Below are positions 6,880 through 15,203 of a stretch of DNA of 48,749 nt, one piece after another (positions within the stretch are counted from its first letter, which is position 1; each line of letters starts with the position of its first letter). Origin of the DNA: Geodermatophilus obscurus (GTDB lineage Bacteria > Actinomycetota > Actinomycetes > Mycobacteriales > Geodermatophilaceae). A model generated the notes under the pieces. That model was not told the DNA's origin and made no database searches. It saw nothing but the letters and a program-made list of their open reading frames with translations. The translations under genes were made by a program, and so were the position numbers. The DNA lies in NCBI RefSeq assembly GCF_900143215.1, contig NZ_FRDM01000030.1, positions 1 to 48,749 on the forward strand, read 5' to 3'.

Positions 6880-8120
6880 CCGACGGACCGGCCGGGGACG
6901 TCCTGGACGTCGTCGAGCTCGCGCGCACGCTCGTGCGCACCCCGAGCCCCAACCCGCCGGGGGACGAGCGCGCCGTGGCCGCCGCCGTCACCGACGTCCT
7001 CCCGATGCTCGGGTTGCCGGCCGCTGAGGTCCTGGCGCTCGATCCCGGTCGTCCGAACGTGCTCCTCACGCTCGACTTCGGCGCCGGGGGGCGGCACCTG
7101 GTGCTCTCCGGGCACCTGGACACCAAGCCGGTCGGTGACGCCCGGTGGACGGTCGATCCCCTGGGCGCCGACCTCGACGGCGACCGCCTGTACGGCCTCG
7201 GGTCGGCGGACATGAAGGGTGCGGTCGCGTCCATGCTCGTCGCCGCGGCCCGGTTGGCCCGGAACCCGCTCGCCCGAGGCCGGCTCACCCTGCTGTTCAC
7301 CGCCGACGAGGAGGACGGCGCGACGTTCGGTGCCCACCACGTCGCCGGGACCCGGCCCCTGGACGCCGACGCCGTCGTCATCGGCGAGCCCGGGGGGATC
7401 GAGACCGACTTCGACCGGGTGCACCTGGTCAGTCGCGGGATCGCGCGGCTGCGCCTGATCGCCCGGGGCCGGCAGGGCCACTCGAGCCTGTCCGGTACCC
7501 CCGGGACCCGCAACGCCGGGGTGGACGCCGCCCGCCTGGTGACGGCAGTGGCCGATGAGCTCGTCCTCGACGTCCCCCGCAACGTCGACGAGCTGGAGGG
7601 CTGGGCCGCGACCGTCAACACCGGCATGACCTACCGCGGCGGCGTCGGCTACGGCGTCCTCCCCGGCAGGGTCGCCGTCGACACCGAGGTACGGCTGCTC
7701 CCGGGGATGGACCGCTCCGCGGTGACCGCAGCCTTCACCGGCCTGGCCGACCGGGTGGCCGGTGTGACCGGGGCCGATCTCGCGGTGGAGTACGACGCCG
7801 CGCCCAACGACTGGCTGCCGCCGGCCGCCGTCCCGGCCGGGCACCCCGTCGCCCGGGCGGCACAGGCGGCCTGCGCCCGGGTCCTGGGCAGCACGCCACC
7901 GCTGGCGGTCTTCCCCGGGACGACCGACGCCACCTGGTTCGACGCCGGTCAGGGCATCGCCACGCTCCCTGCGCTCGGCCCCGGCCTGCTGCGGCGGGCC
8001 CACGGTGCTGACGAGTGGGTCTCGGTCGCCGCCGTCCGACGGTCCGTGGACCTGTACGAGGACCTGACCCGCCGGTACTGCGCGGCGGAGGACGCGCCGG
8101 CCGTGGACGGCCGCCCGTGA
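6876..8120 (+). CDS. M20-family metallohydrolase (ArgE/DapE/acylase-type)
   Basis: The 414-residue protein has the full set of M20 zinc-site motifs: SGHLDTKPVG (His80, Asp82), GSADMKG (bridging Asp112), ADEEDG (catalytic Glu145 and ligand Glu146), GEPGG (Glu171) and RRAHGADEW (His376). Sequence between about residues 180 and 300 fits the lid/dimerisation domain. The family removes N-acyl, N-succinyl or carbamoyl groups from amino compounds in the cytoplasm. In this operon it likely deacylates the imported compound before transamination. GTG 6876 overlaps the previous stop and its TGA overlaps the next GTG. The specific substrate is not deducible. Confidence 0.9.
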   Translation: MTDGPAGDVLDVVELARTLVRTPSPNPPGDERAVAAAVTDVLPMLGLPAAEVLALDPGRPNVLLTLDFGAGGRHLVLSGHLDTKPVGDARWTVDPLGADLDGDRLYGLGSADMKGAVASMLVAAARLARNPLARGRLTLLFTADEEDGATFGAHHVAGTRPLDADAVVIGEPGGIETDFDRVHLVSRGIARLRLIARGRQGHSSLSGTPGTRNAGVDAARLVTAVADELVLDVPRNVDELEGWAATVNTGMTYRGGVGYGVLPGRVAVDTEVRLLPGMDRSAVTAAFTGLADRVAGVTGADLAVEYDAAPNDWLPPAAVPAGHPVARAAQAACARVLGSTPPLAVFPGTTDATWFDAGQGIATLPALGPGLLRRAHGADEWVSVAAVRRSVDLYEDLTRRYCAAEDAPAVDGRP

Positions 8121-9154
8121 CCACCGGCGCGCCGCCGACGGAAGCCGCCGGGCCGGCCCGCGCCGGCGCATCGGCCGGGCGGGACGTGGTGCGCCGTGCC
8201 CTGTCGCTGCTCGCCCCCCTGGCGGGGCTGGCCGTGCTCCTGCTGGTGGCAGCGGTGACCACGCCAGGCTTCTACAGCGCCGGCGTGCTGCAGCTGGTGC
8301 TGTTCCAGATCGGCCTCATCGGCGTGACCGCGGTGGGGCAGACGCTCGTCCTGCTCGTCGGCGGGATCGACCTGTCCATCGGCGCCGTCATCGGCCTCAC
8401 CACGGTGGTCATCGCCGAGCACAGCCGGGGGGACGGCGAGCGGTTGGGTGTCGCGATCCTCCTCGCCACCGCGGCCGGGGCCGGAGTAGGGCTCCTCAAC
8501 GGCCTGCTCGTGGTGCGCCGGCAGGTGCCGGCGTTCGTCGCGACCTTCGCCACCTTCGTCCTGGTGCAGGGCGTGATCACCGCGTGGACCCGTGGCGCCC
8601 CGAGCGGGAACATCCCCGGGGAGCTGTCCCCGCTGGGCATCGGCCGCTGGCTCGGGATCCCGGTGCCCTTGTGGGCCTTCCTGGTCGTGGCGGTCGTCGC
8701 CGGGGTCGTCCTCGGCCGGACGGGACTGGGGCGCCGGCTGTACGCCACGGGCGCCAACGAGCGGGCGACCGCGCTGTCCGGGGTGCGGACACGGTGGATC
8801 ATCGCCGGCTGCTTCGTCGCCTCGGGGCTGCTCGCCGTCCTGGCCGGCCTGATCAACGCCGGCTACATCGGCTACGTGGACGCGCGGCTGTCCCGCAGCC
8901 TCGACCCGAACTCCGTCGCCGCCGCGGTCATCGGTGGCATCGCCCTGACCGGGGGACGTGGCCGCATCGGCCAGACCGTCGTGGGCGTGACGCTCCTCGC
9001 GGTCCTGCTGGCCTGGCTGCGCCAGCTCGGCGCGGGTGCGGGGGCGCAACTGGTGGTGAGCGGCGCGGTGATCCTGCTCGCCGTCTGGCTCCAGGGCAGC
9101 GGGTGGGCCGCCCGGTCCCCTCGTCGGATCAAGCAGAGGGATGGAGTGCGATGA
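8117..9154 (+). CDS. Ribose-type (CUT2) ABC transporter permease, first copy
   Basis: A 345-residue integral membrane protein of the RbsC/XylH family with roughly ten hydrophobic segments. Typical motifs are VGQTLVLLVGGIDLSIGAVIGLT near residues 74-96 and RLYATGANERATALSGVRTRWI near 210-231, the cytoplasmic coupling region. It should pair with the second permease (11884) and the double ATPase to import a sugar-like or nucleoside-like solute. The start GTG overlaps the M20 stop and its stop overlaps the binding-protein ATG. Confidence 0.92.
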   Translation: MTTGAPPTEAAGPARAGASAGRDVVRRALSLLAPLAGLAVLLLVAAVTTPGFYSAGVLQLVLFQIGLIGVTAVGQTLVLLVGGIDLSIGAVIGLTTVVIAEHSRGDGERLGVAILLATAAGAGVGLLNGLLVVRRQVPAFVATFATFVLVQGVITAWTRGAPSGNIPGELSPLGIGRWLGIPVPLWAFLVVAVVAGVVLGRTGLGRRLYATGANERATALSGVRTRWIIAGCFVASGLLAVLAGLINAGYIGYVDARLSRSLDPNSVAAAVIGGIALTGGRGRIGQTVVGVTLLAVLLAWLRQLGAGAGAQLVVSGAVILLAVWLQGSGWAARSPRRIKQRDGVR

Positions 9155-10368
9155 GGATCCACAGCAGCACCTCGCGCCGTTCGCGGCCGCTGCGCCTGCC
9201 GCTGGCGATCGGTCTGACGGCCGTGCTCGTGACGGCCTGCGGGACCGAGCAGGAGGGGGCCACTGCCGGCGGTGGCGGTGGCGGGGGAGGGGGCGCGAGC
9301 GGCGAGGAGTGCGCCAACGCCGAGGAGGCCCAGGCGTCCTACGAGCAGGCCTGGACCGAGACCGCCCAGCAGCTGGGGCTGGAGAACCTGGAGCCCACCG
9401 AGGAGCAGGTCTGCGAGGTCGACACCGCGCCGTGGGCCGCCGAGCCGAAGAACGGCGAGACCTACCGGATCGCCTTCGCCGCCCAGGGACCCACCAACTC
9501 CTGGGGCCTGACCAACGAGGAGGCGTTCCGGCAGCGCGCCGAGGAAGTGGGTGTGGAGGTGCTCTACGCCTCCGCGAACGGTGACGCCACAGCGCAGGTG
9601 GACAACATCCAGCAGCTGGCCTCGCAGGACCCCGACGCGCTCGTCGTGGTGCCGATGGGCGACGGCATCACCGGCCAGGTGCAGGCCGCCGCCGGCCAGG
9701 GCATCCCGGTCGTCCTGTGTGCCGGCCGGCTCAGCGACAGCAGCAGCGTGGTCTCGACCGTCACCCGCCAGTACGAGCTGCTCGGTTCGGCCTATGCGGA
9801 GTGGCTGGTCCAGCAGCTCGGTGGTGAGGGGCAGGTGGCCGTCCTCAGCGGCCTGGCCGGCGTCCCCACGGCCGAGTACCAGAAGGCCGCCGCGCTCGAG
9901 GTCTTCGCGGAGCACCCGGGCATCGAGGTGGTGACCGAGCAGTACACCGAGTGGTCGCCGACCGTGGCCAAGCAGGTGGCGGCCAACCTCGTCACCCAGT
10001 ACCCCGACCTCGACGGCATCTGGTCGGACTCGGGCTACGGCGACCTCGGCGTCGTGCAGGCCTACCAGGAGGCCGGCCGCCCGGTCCCGCCGGTGACCGG
10101 TGACGCGATCAACGCGTTCCTCAAGGCCGTCCAGGGGACCGACGTCCGGTTCGCGCTGTCGTCCTTCCCGCCGGAGCAGAGCATGCAGTGCCTGGACACC
10201 GCCATGGCGGCCCTCGCGGGCGAGCCGGTGCTGGACAAGGTCTACATCAACAGCCCGAGCTTCACGCACGAGCAGATCGACGAGTACGTGCGGCCCGAGT
10301 GCACCGACAACCTGTTCGTCCCCTCCGCGCTCCCGGACGAGCAGCTGCGTGAACTGGGGCTGTGCTGA
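9151..10368 (+). CDS. Periplasmic-binding-protein-type lipoprotein of the CUT2 transporter
   Basis: The 405-residue protein has a signal peptide with lipobox LVTAC (Cys30), so it should be a membrane-anchored solute receptor. A Gly run and a roughly 60-residue Cys-containing segment (GEECANAEE ... EQVCEVD) precede a type 1 periplasmic-binding fold (sugar-binding family) starting near YRIAFAAQGPTNSWG and running to about residue 380. The N-terminal extension is longer than in RbsB. The ligand is unknown. ATG 9151 overlaps the permease stop; the ATPase gene follows after 4 nt. Confidence 0.9.
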   Translation: MRIHSSTSRRSRPLRLPLAIGLTAVLVTACGTEQEGATAGGGGGGGGGASGEECANAEEAQASYEQAWTETAQQLGLENLEPTEEQVCEVDTAPWAAEPKNGETYRIAFAAQGPTNSWGLTNEEAFRQRAEEVGVEVLYASANGDATAQVDNIQQLASQDPDALVVVPMGDGITGQVQAAAGQGIPVVLCAGRLSDSSSVVSTVTRQYELLGSAYAEWLVQQLGGEGQVAVLSGLAGVPTAEYQKAAALEVFAEHPGIEVVTEQYTEWSPTVAKQVAANLVTQYPDLDGIWSDSGYGDLGVVQAYQEAGRPVPPVTGDAINAFLKAVQGTDVRFALSSFPPEQSMQCLDTAMAALAGEPVLDKVYINSPSFTHEQIDEYVRPECTDNLFVPSALPDEQLRELGLC

Positions 10369-10372
10369 CCCC

Positions 10373-11887
10373 ATGGCGTCCTCCACGGCGGTCCTGCAGG
10401 CCCGGGGGCTGACGAAGTCCTTCCCCGGCGTGCGGGCGCTCGACCGGGCCGACCTCACGTGTCGGCCCGGTCGGGTCCACGCCCTCGTCGGGGAGAACGG
10501 GGCCGGCAAGTCCACGCTGGTCCGCATCCTCACCGGCAACCAGCGCCCGGACGAGGGCGAGGTGCTGCTCGACGGCCAGCCGGTCCGCTTCGCGGGCCCG
10601 CGCGAGGCCATGGCCGCAGGGATCAGCGCCGTCTACCAGGAGCTGACCGTGCTGCCGGCGATGAGCGTGGCCGACAACGTCATGCTCGGGCAGGAGCGCA
10701 CCTCCCGTGGCCTGCTGGACCGGGCGGCCCAGGACCGGGAGGTCCGAGCCGCGCTGGCCCGGGTGGGCCTCGGCGACCTGGACCCGCGGACCCGGGCCGA
10801 GGACCTGTCCCTGGCCAACCAGCAGCTGGTGGAGATCGCCCGCGCGCTGGTGCGGCGCAGCCGGGTCATCGTCCTCGACGAGCCCTCGGCGGTGCTCTCC
10901 GGCGACAAGCTGGAGGCCCTCTTCACCGTCGTCCGCGGTCTGGCCGCCGAAGGCGTGGCGGTGGTGTACATCAGCCACCTGCTCGAGGAGGTCACCGACC
11001 TGGCCGATGACGTGACCGTCCTGCGCGACGGCGCGGTCGTCTCCACCGGGCCGGCGGCGGAGTACGACATCCCGCGGATCATCCGCGAGATGGTCGGCCG
11101 CGACGTCGACGCGGTCTTCCCGCCGCTGCCGGAGCCGACCGGCGAGGTGGTGCTGCGGGTGCGTGGGCTGGTGCCGGCGAGCCGCGGCCGCGCACCCGAG
11201 CCGCTGGACCTCGACGTGCGCGCCGGTGAGATCGTCGGCGTCGCGGGGATGGTCGGGTCGGGCCGCAGCCGGTTGCTGCGCTCGCTGGCCGGCGAGCACC
11301 CGCGCGCGGCGGGGACCGTGGAGGTCGCGGGCCGCCCGGTGCCCACCGGCACGCGGCGCGCGATCGCGGCCGGCGTCGCACTCGTCCCGGAGGAGCGCAA
11401 GACCGAGGGGCTGGTCCTCCCGCTGCCGGTGCGGGCCAACACCACCCTGGCCGCGCTCGGACAGGTGCTGCGCGGCGGTTTCCTGTCCACCCGCCGGGAG
11501 CGGGACGTGTTCCGCGAGGAGCAGGCCCGGCTCGGCATCCGGGCGTCCGACCCCGAGCAGGGCACCTGGCAGCTCTCCGGTGGCAACCAGCAGAAGGTCG
11601 TGCTCGCCAAGTGGCTGCGCCGGGGCCCGCGCGTGCTGCTCCTCGACGAGCCGACCCGCGGCGTGGACGTCGGCGCGAAGGCGGAGATCTACCGACTGGT
11701 CGCGGCGCTGTCCGCCGACGGGATGGCCGTGGTCATGGTCTCCAGCGACCTGCCGGAGGTCATCGGGCTCTCCCACCGCGTGCTGGTGTGCCGGGGGGGC
11801 GGGGTCGCCGGTGAGCTGGCCGGGGCGGCGATCAACGAGGAGAACGTCATGCACATCGCCCTGGACACCGCGGGATCGTCCCGGTGA
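10373..11887 (+). CDS. Sugar-type (CUT2) ABC transporter ATPase, two domains
   Basis: The 504-residue RbsA-like protein has two ABC domains. The N-terminal one has a normal Walker A GENGAGKST (40-48), signature-like LSLANQQLVEIARAL and Walker B VIVLDEPSAVL. The C-terminal one has the degenerate Walker A GMVGSGRSRLL usual for CUT2 ATPases, signature LSGGNQQKVVLAKWL and Walker B VLLLDEPTRGVDVGAK. It should power import with the permeases on either side. Its stop overlaps the GTG of the second permease. Confidence 0.94.
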   Translation: MASSTAVLQARGLTKSFPGVRALDRADLTCRPGRVHALVGENGAGKSTLVRILTGNQRPDEGEVLLDGQPVRFAGPREAMAAGISAVYQELTVLPAMSVADNVMLGQERTSRGLLDRAAQDREVRAALARVGLGDLDPRTRAEDLSLANQQLVEIARALVRRSRVIVLDEPSAVLSGDKLEALFTVVRGLAAEGVAVVYISHLLEEVTDLADDVTVLRDGAVVSTGPAAEYDIPRIIREMVGRDVDAVFPPLPEPTGEVVLRVRGLVPASRGRAPEPLDLDVRAGEIVGVAGMVGSGRSRLLRSLAGEHPRAAGTVEVAGRPVPTGTRRAIAAGVALVPEERKTEGLVLPLPVRANTTLAALGQVLRGGFLSTRRERDVFREEQARLGIRASDPEQGTWQLSGGNQQKVVLAKWLRRGPRVLLLDEPTRGVDVGAKAEIYRLVAALSADGMAVVMVSSDLPEVIGLSHRVLVCRGGGVAGELAGAAINEENVMHIALDTAGSSR

Positions 11888-12858
11888 GCGCCGCAGCGGC
11901 CCTCGAGATCCGTCCCCGGCGGTTCTCCCTCGCCGACCTGACGCGCACGGGAGCGGCCGTGTGGATCGTCGTCCTGGTCGCGGTGGTGGCCCTCACCGTC
12001 ACCGACGCCGGCGGGTTCTGGGCACCGGCCAACATCGCGAACGTGCTGACCGCCACGGTCGTCCTGGGGCTGGCCGCGCTGGGTCAGCACCTGGTCGTGC
12101 TCAGCGGCGGGATCGACCTCGCGGTCGGCTCGACCGCGACGCTGTCGGCCCTGCTCACCGCCATCCTCCTCGACGGATACCCGATCCGGACCGTGCCGGT
12201 GCTGGTCGGGATGCTCCTGCTGGGTGGGGTCATCGGCCTGCTCCACGGGCTGCTCGTCGCCCGGGTGGGCCTGCCCCCGTTCATCGTGACGTTGGCCAGT
12301 CTGTACCTCATCCAGGGCGCGGCCTTCACGATCAGCACCACCCCGACCGGGCAGGTCACCAGCGCGCTGTCCTCGGTCGCGCTCCAGCGGATCGGTCCGG
12401 TGCCCTACTCCTTCGCCGTCCTCGTGGTGGCTCTGGCAGCAGTGGCCTTCGCCCTGGGCCGGACGGCGTTCGGGCGGCAGCTGTACGCCGTCGGCGGCGA
12501 CCTGCCGGCGGCGCGGTCCAGCGGTGTCCCGGTGGAGAAGGTCCTCGTCACCGCCTACGTCCTGGCGGGGGTGCTCGCGGCGCTGGCCGGGATCCTGCTG
12601 GCCGCCCGGGCCACCATCGGGTCGCCGACGGCGGGGCAGGGCCTGGAACTGTCGGCGATCACCGTCGTCGTCCTGGGTGGCACCTCGCTGCTCGGCGGTC
12701 GAGGCAGCCTCGTCGGCACCATGGGCGGCGTCCTGCTGCTGTCCCTGGTCAGCAGCTCGGTGACGCTGCTGCAGTTGCCGGCCACTCTCACCGAGCTCAT
12801 CCGCGGCGTGGTGATCCTCGCGGCAGCCGCGCTCTTCGTGGCCAAGGTGCGACGGTGA
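11884..12858 (+). CDS. Ribose-type (CUT2) ABC transporter permease, second copy
   Basis: A 324-residue, multi-helix permease with ALGQHLVVLSGGIDLAVGSTATLSA shared with RbsC-like proteins and the coupling-loop region FGRQLYAVGGDLPAARSSGV. It is clearly diverged from the first permease in this operon, so the two probably form a heterodimeric channel. The start GTG overlaps the ATPase stop (GTGA) and its TGA overlaps the start of the amidohydrolase. Confidence 0.92.
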   Translation: MSAAAALEIRPRRFSLADLTRTGAAVWIVVLVAVVALTVTDAGGFWAPANIANVLTATVVLGLAALGQHLVVLSGGIDLAVGSTATLSALLTAILLDGYPIRTVPVLVGMLLLGGVIGLLHGLLVARVGLPPFIVTLASLYLIQGAAFTISTTPTGQVTSALSSVALQRIGPVPYSFAVLVVALAAVAFALGRTAFGRQLYAVGGDLPAARSSGVPVEKVLVTAYVLAGVLAALAGILLAARATIGSPTAGQGLELSAITVVVLGGTSLLGGRGSLVGTMGGVLLLSLVSSSVTLLQLPATLTELIRGVVILAAAALFVAKVRR

Positions 12859-13760
12859 CCGGCGCCGGACCGAGCGTTCCCGGGGTGGTCGACGGGCACG
12901 CGCACGTCTTCCGCTCCGCCGCTGCCTCCCCCCGGGGCATCGACGAGCTCGCTCCCGCGGAGCGGGAGGCGCCGGCCGAGGAACTGCTGGCCCGCATGGC
13001 CGACGCCGGCGTGCAGGCGGCGGTGCTCGTGGCCCTGGACGGCGCCGACGACGACGTGGCCGACGCGATCGAGCGCCATCCCGGGCGGTTCGCCGCCGTG
13101 GCCGTGGCCAACCCGGCCGAGCTCGGCACCGCCGGCGTCGACCCGGTGGACACGGCGCGGGCGCGACGCGAGCGCCTGCCGTTCGGGGCCCTGCGGTTCC
13201 GCTGGCTGGGCGAGCCCGGCCGGCCGGTGGCCGACTCCCCGGCCCTGCCGGTGCTGCGGTGGATGGCCGCGGAGCAACTGCCGCTCTGGAGCTATCTGCC
13301 GCCGGAGCAGCTCCGGCTCCTCGAGGAGCTCGTCGGGCTCCTGCCCGACCTGCCCGTGGTGCTCAACCACCTCGGGTTCTGCCCGCACGACATGTGGGTC
13401 GACGAGCACCGGCGGCCCCGCTTCGACGACCCGTTCCCCGAGCCGCTCGTGCAGCGCCTCGTCCGGCTCGCCGACGCGCCGAGCACGTACGTGCTCGTCT
13501 CCGGCCAGTACGCCCTGTCCAGCGGTGAACCCCCTTACGCGGACCTGTTCCCCGTCACCCGGCGGCTCGCGGCGGCGTACGGCGCCGATCGGCTGCTGTG
13601 GGGCTCCGACCACCCCTGGCCGAGCGACGTGCCGGGGTACGCCGCGTTGCCCGGCCTGGTGCCGTCGGCGTTGCCCGACCTCGACGAGCGCGGGCTCGCG
13701 CGGGTCCTCGGCGGCACCGCCCGTGCGCTGTTCCCCCGGCTGGCCGGTCCGGCCACCTGA
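12855..13760 (+). CDS. Amidohydrolase-2-type TIM-barrel metal-dependent hydrolase
   Basis: The 301-residue protein starts the barrel with the metal motif VDGHAHVF (HxH, about residues 12-17). It continues with NHLGFCPHDMW, containing a conserved His, and ends with LLWGSDHPWPSD, whose Asp is the typical C-terminal metal ligand. This pattern matches the amidohydrolase_2 family (lactonases such as 2-pyrone-4,6-dicarboxylate or sulfomuconolactone hydrolases, and some decarboxylases). Its position suggests it opens a lactone or amide ring in the imported compound's pathway. GTG 12855 overlaps the permease stop. Confidence 0.88.
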   Translation: MTGAGPSVPGVVDGHAHVFRSAAASPRGIDELAPAEREAPAEELLARMADAGVQAAVLVALDGADDDVADAIERHPGRFAAVAVANPAELGTAGVDPVDTARARRERLPFGALRFRWLGEPGRPVADSPALPVLRWMAAEQLPLWSYLPPEQLRLLEELVGLLPDLPVVLNHLGFCPHDMWVDEHRRPRFDDPFPEPLVQRLVRLADAPSTYVLVSGQYALSSGEPPYADLFPVTRRLAAAYGADRLLWGSDHPWPSDVPGYAALPGLVPSALPDLDERGLARVLGGTARALFPRLAGPAT

Positions 13761-13783
13761 TCCACCGAACGAGGAGACCGCAC

Positions 13784-14929
13784 ATGCCCACCCTGGCACC
13801 CGGCGCGGAGTCGATGCCCCGCTCCGGCATCCGACAGGTGATGGACCTCGCGTGGAGCCTGCCCGACCCCGTCATCGGGCTGCACGTGGGCGAACCGAGC
13901 TTTCCGTCGCCCGCCCACGTGGTCGAGGCCGCGCGGGCGGCCTACGCGGCAGGAGAGACCCACTACGTCCCCAACGCCGGCACCGACGCGCTGCGCGCCG
14001 CGATCGCCGAGAAGGTCAGCACGGCCAACGGCTTCGACGTCACCCCGGGCCAGGTGGTGGTGTCGGCGGGTGGCGCGCAGGCGCTGCACAACGCCTTCTC
14101 CCTCACGCTCAGCGCGGGCGACGAGGTGCTGATCCCGGATCCCGGCTGGCCGAACTACGCCATGGCGGTGCAGCTGCTGCAGGCGGTACCGGTGCGCTAC
14201 CCGCTGCGGCCGGGGAACGGCTTCCGCCCCGACCCCGCCGACCTCGCCCGGCTGGTCACCGAGCGGACCCGGGTGCTGGTGGTCAACACGCCGTCCAACC
14301 CGCTGGGCACGGTACTGCCGGCCACGGACGTCGAGGCGCTGGTCCGGCTGGCCGAGGACCACGACCTGTGGCTGCTGTCCGACGAGTGCTACGACGCGCT
14401 CACCTTCGGGCAGCCGCACGTCAGCCCTGGCCGGTTCGACCGCGACGGCCGGGTGCTGAGCGCGTTCAGCTTCTCCAAGACCTACGCCATGACGGGCCTG
14501 CGGGTCGGCTACCTGGTCACCACTGAGGAGGTGGCCCGGCAGTCCGCCAAGCTCCAGGAGCCGATGCTGGCCTGCGTGAACGCCCCCGCGCAGGCGGCGG
14601 CGCTCGCCGCGCTGCGCGGTCCGCAGGACGAGGTGGCGGTGATGCGGGCGGCCTACCGGGAGCGGCGGGACCTCGCCCTGGCCCAGCTCGACGCACAGGG
14701 CATGGGCTACCTCACCCCGGAGGGCGCCTTCTACCTGTGGGTGGACGTCCGGGACCGCAGTTCCGGGGACGTCGCGACCTGGGCGATGGACCTGCTGCGG
14801 CAGCACCACGTGGCCGTGGCGCCGGGCACGACCTTCGGGCCGCTCGGCGAGGGCTGGGTGCGGTTGTCCCTGGCCACCGCCACCGAGGACCTGATCGAGG
14901 GCATCCGGCGCATGGGCAAGGCCCGATGA
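13784..14929 (+). CDS. PLP-dependent class I/II aminotransferase
   Basis: The 381-residue fold-type I enzyme shows the substrate/PLP loops GLHVGEPSFPSP and SAGGAQALHNAF, the Asn/Pro motif VNTPSNPLGTVL, YDALTF with PLP-contacting residues, and the Schiff-base Lys in SAFSFSKTYAMTGLRVGY. It should exchange an amino group between an amino acid and a 2-oxo acid; the preferred substrate is unknown. ATG 13784 has GAGGAG 10 nt upstream and follows the amidohydrolase by 23 bp, the largest gap in the operon. Its TGA overlaps the ATG of a short broken frame that may be an aldolase remnant. Confidence 0.93.
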   Translation: MPTLAPGAESMPRSGIRQVMDLAWSLPDPVIGLHVGEPSFPSPAHVVEAARAAYAAGETHYVPNAGTDALRAAIAEKVSTANGFDVTPGQVVVSAGGAQALHNAFSLTLSAGDEVLIPDPGWPNYAMAVQLLQAVPVRYPLRPGNGFRPDPADLARLVTERTRVLVVNTPSNPLGTVLPATDVEALVRLAEDHDLWLLSDECYDALTFGQPHVSPGRFDRDGRVLSAFSFSKTYAMTGLRVGYLVTTEEVARQSAKLQEPMLACVNAPAQAAALAALRGPQDEVAVMRAAYRERRDLALAQLDAQGMGYLTPEGAFYLWVDVRDRSSGDVATWAMDLLRQHHVAVAPGTTFGPLGEGWVRLSLATATEDLIEGIRRMGKAR

Positions 14930-15018
14930 CCGCGCGCAGGCAGCCGGGACCGGTGCTGCGCGAGACCGGGCTCGTGGCGATCCTGCGCGGGCGCGCTCGC
15001 GGTCACGGTGCCGGGTGA
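14926..15018 (+). pseudogene. Possible truncated KDPG-aldolase start (30 codons)
   Basis: An ATG overlapping the aminotransferase stop (ATGA) opens a 30-codon frame. Its middle, LRETGLVAILRG, resembles the first beta strand of 2-keto-3-deoxy-6-phosphogluconate aldolases. The frame then runs into unrelated Gly/Arg codons and stops at 15016-15018. Coupling to the operon and the sudden loss of similarity suggest a gene cut off at the island boundary. The match is short and could be chance. Confidence 0.35.
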
Positions 15019-15090
15019 CCGGGAGGGGCTGTCGTCCCTGGCCGATCCGGAGTTGCTCGAGGAGGCGGGACGTCGTCCGTCGATCGGGGC

Positions 15091-15175
15091 GAGATCGCCG
15101 ATCCCGCGCTCCGGGGCGCGCCTCCGGGTGAGATCGCCGGTGTCGCCACGGGCTGCGGCGGAGGTCGCCGTTCCC
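15091..15175. repeat. Right copies of the GATCGCCG repeat, upstream of dnaX
   Basis: GATCGCCGATCCCGC (15093-15107), GCTCCGGG and GAGATCGCCG (15130-15139) repeat the block at 5381-5426. A third degenerate unit, GAGGTCGCCGTTCCCG, follows near 15161. The 14930-15202 gap therefore holds only the truncated frame and this repeat. Confidence 0.75.
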
Positions 15176-15190
15176 GTCCGCCCTGGCACG

Positions 15191-15203
15191 TAACCTCGTC
15201 GCG
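15191..15203 (+). promoter_or_regulatory. -10 box for a leaderless dnaX message
   Basis: TAACCT (15191-15196) is followed by exactly 6 nt and then GTG 15203. There is no ribosome-binding site upstream of the GTG, so transcription probably starts on the start codon. No clear -35 box is seen. Confidence 0.55.

Noticed and set aside
15008..15193. Short forward frame before dnaX (SLADPELLEEAG segment)
   Set aside because: It has no start context or family and runs through the GATCGCCG repeats; at most a scar of a lost gene.
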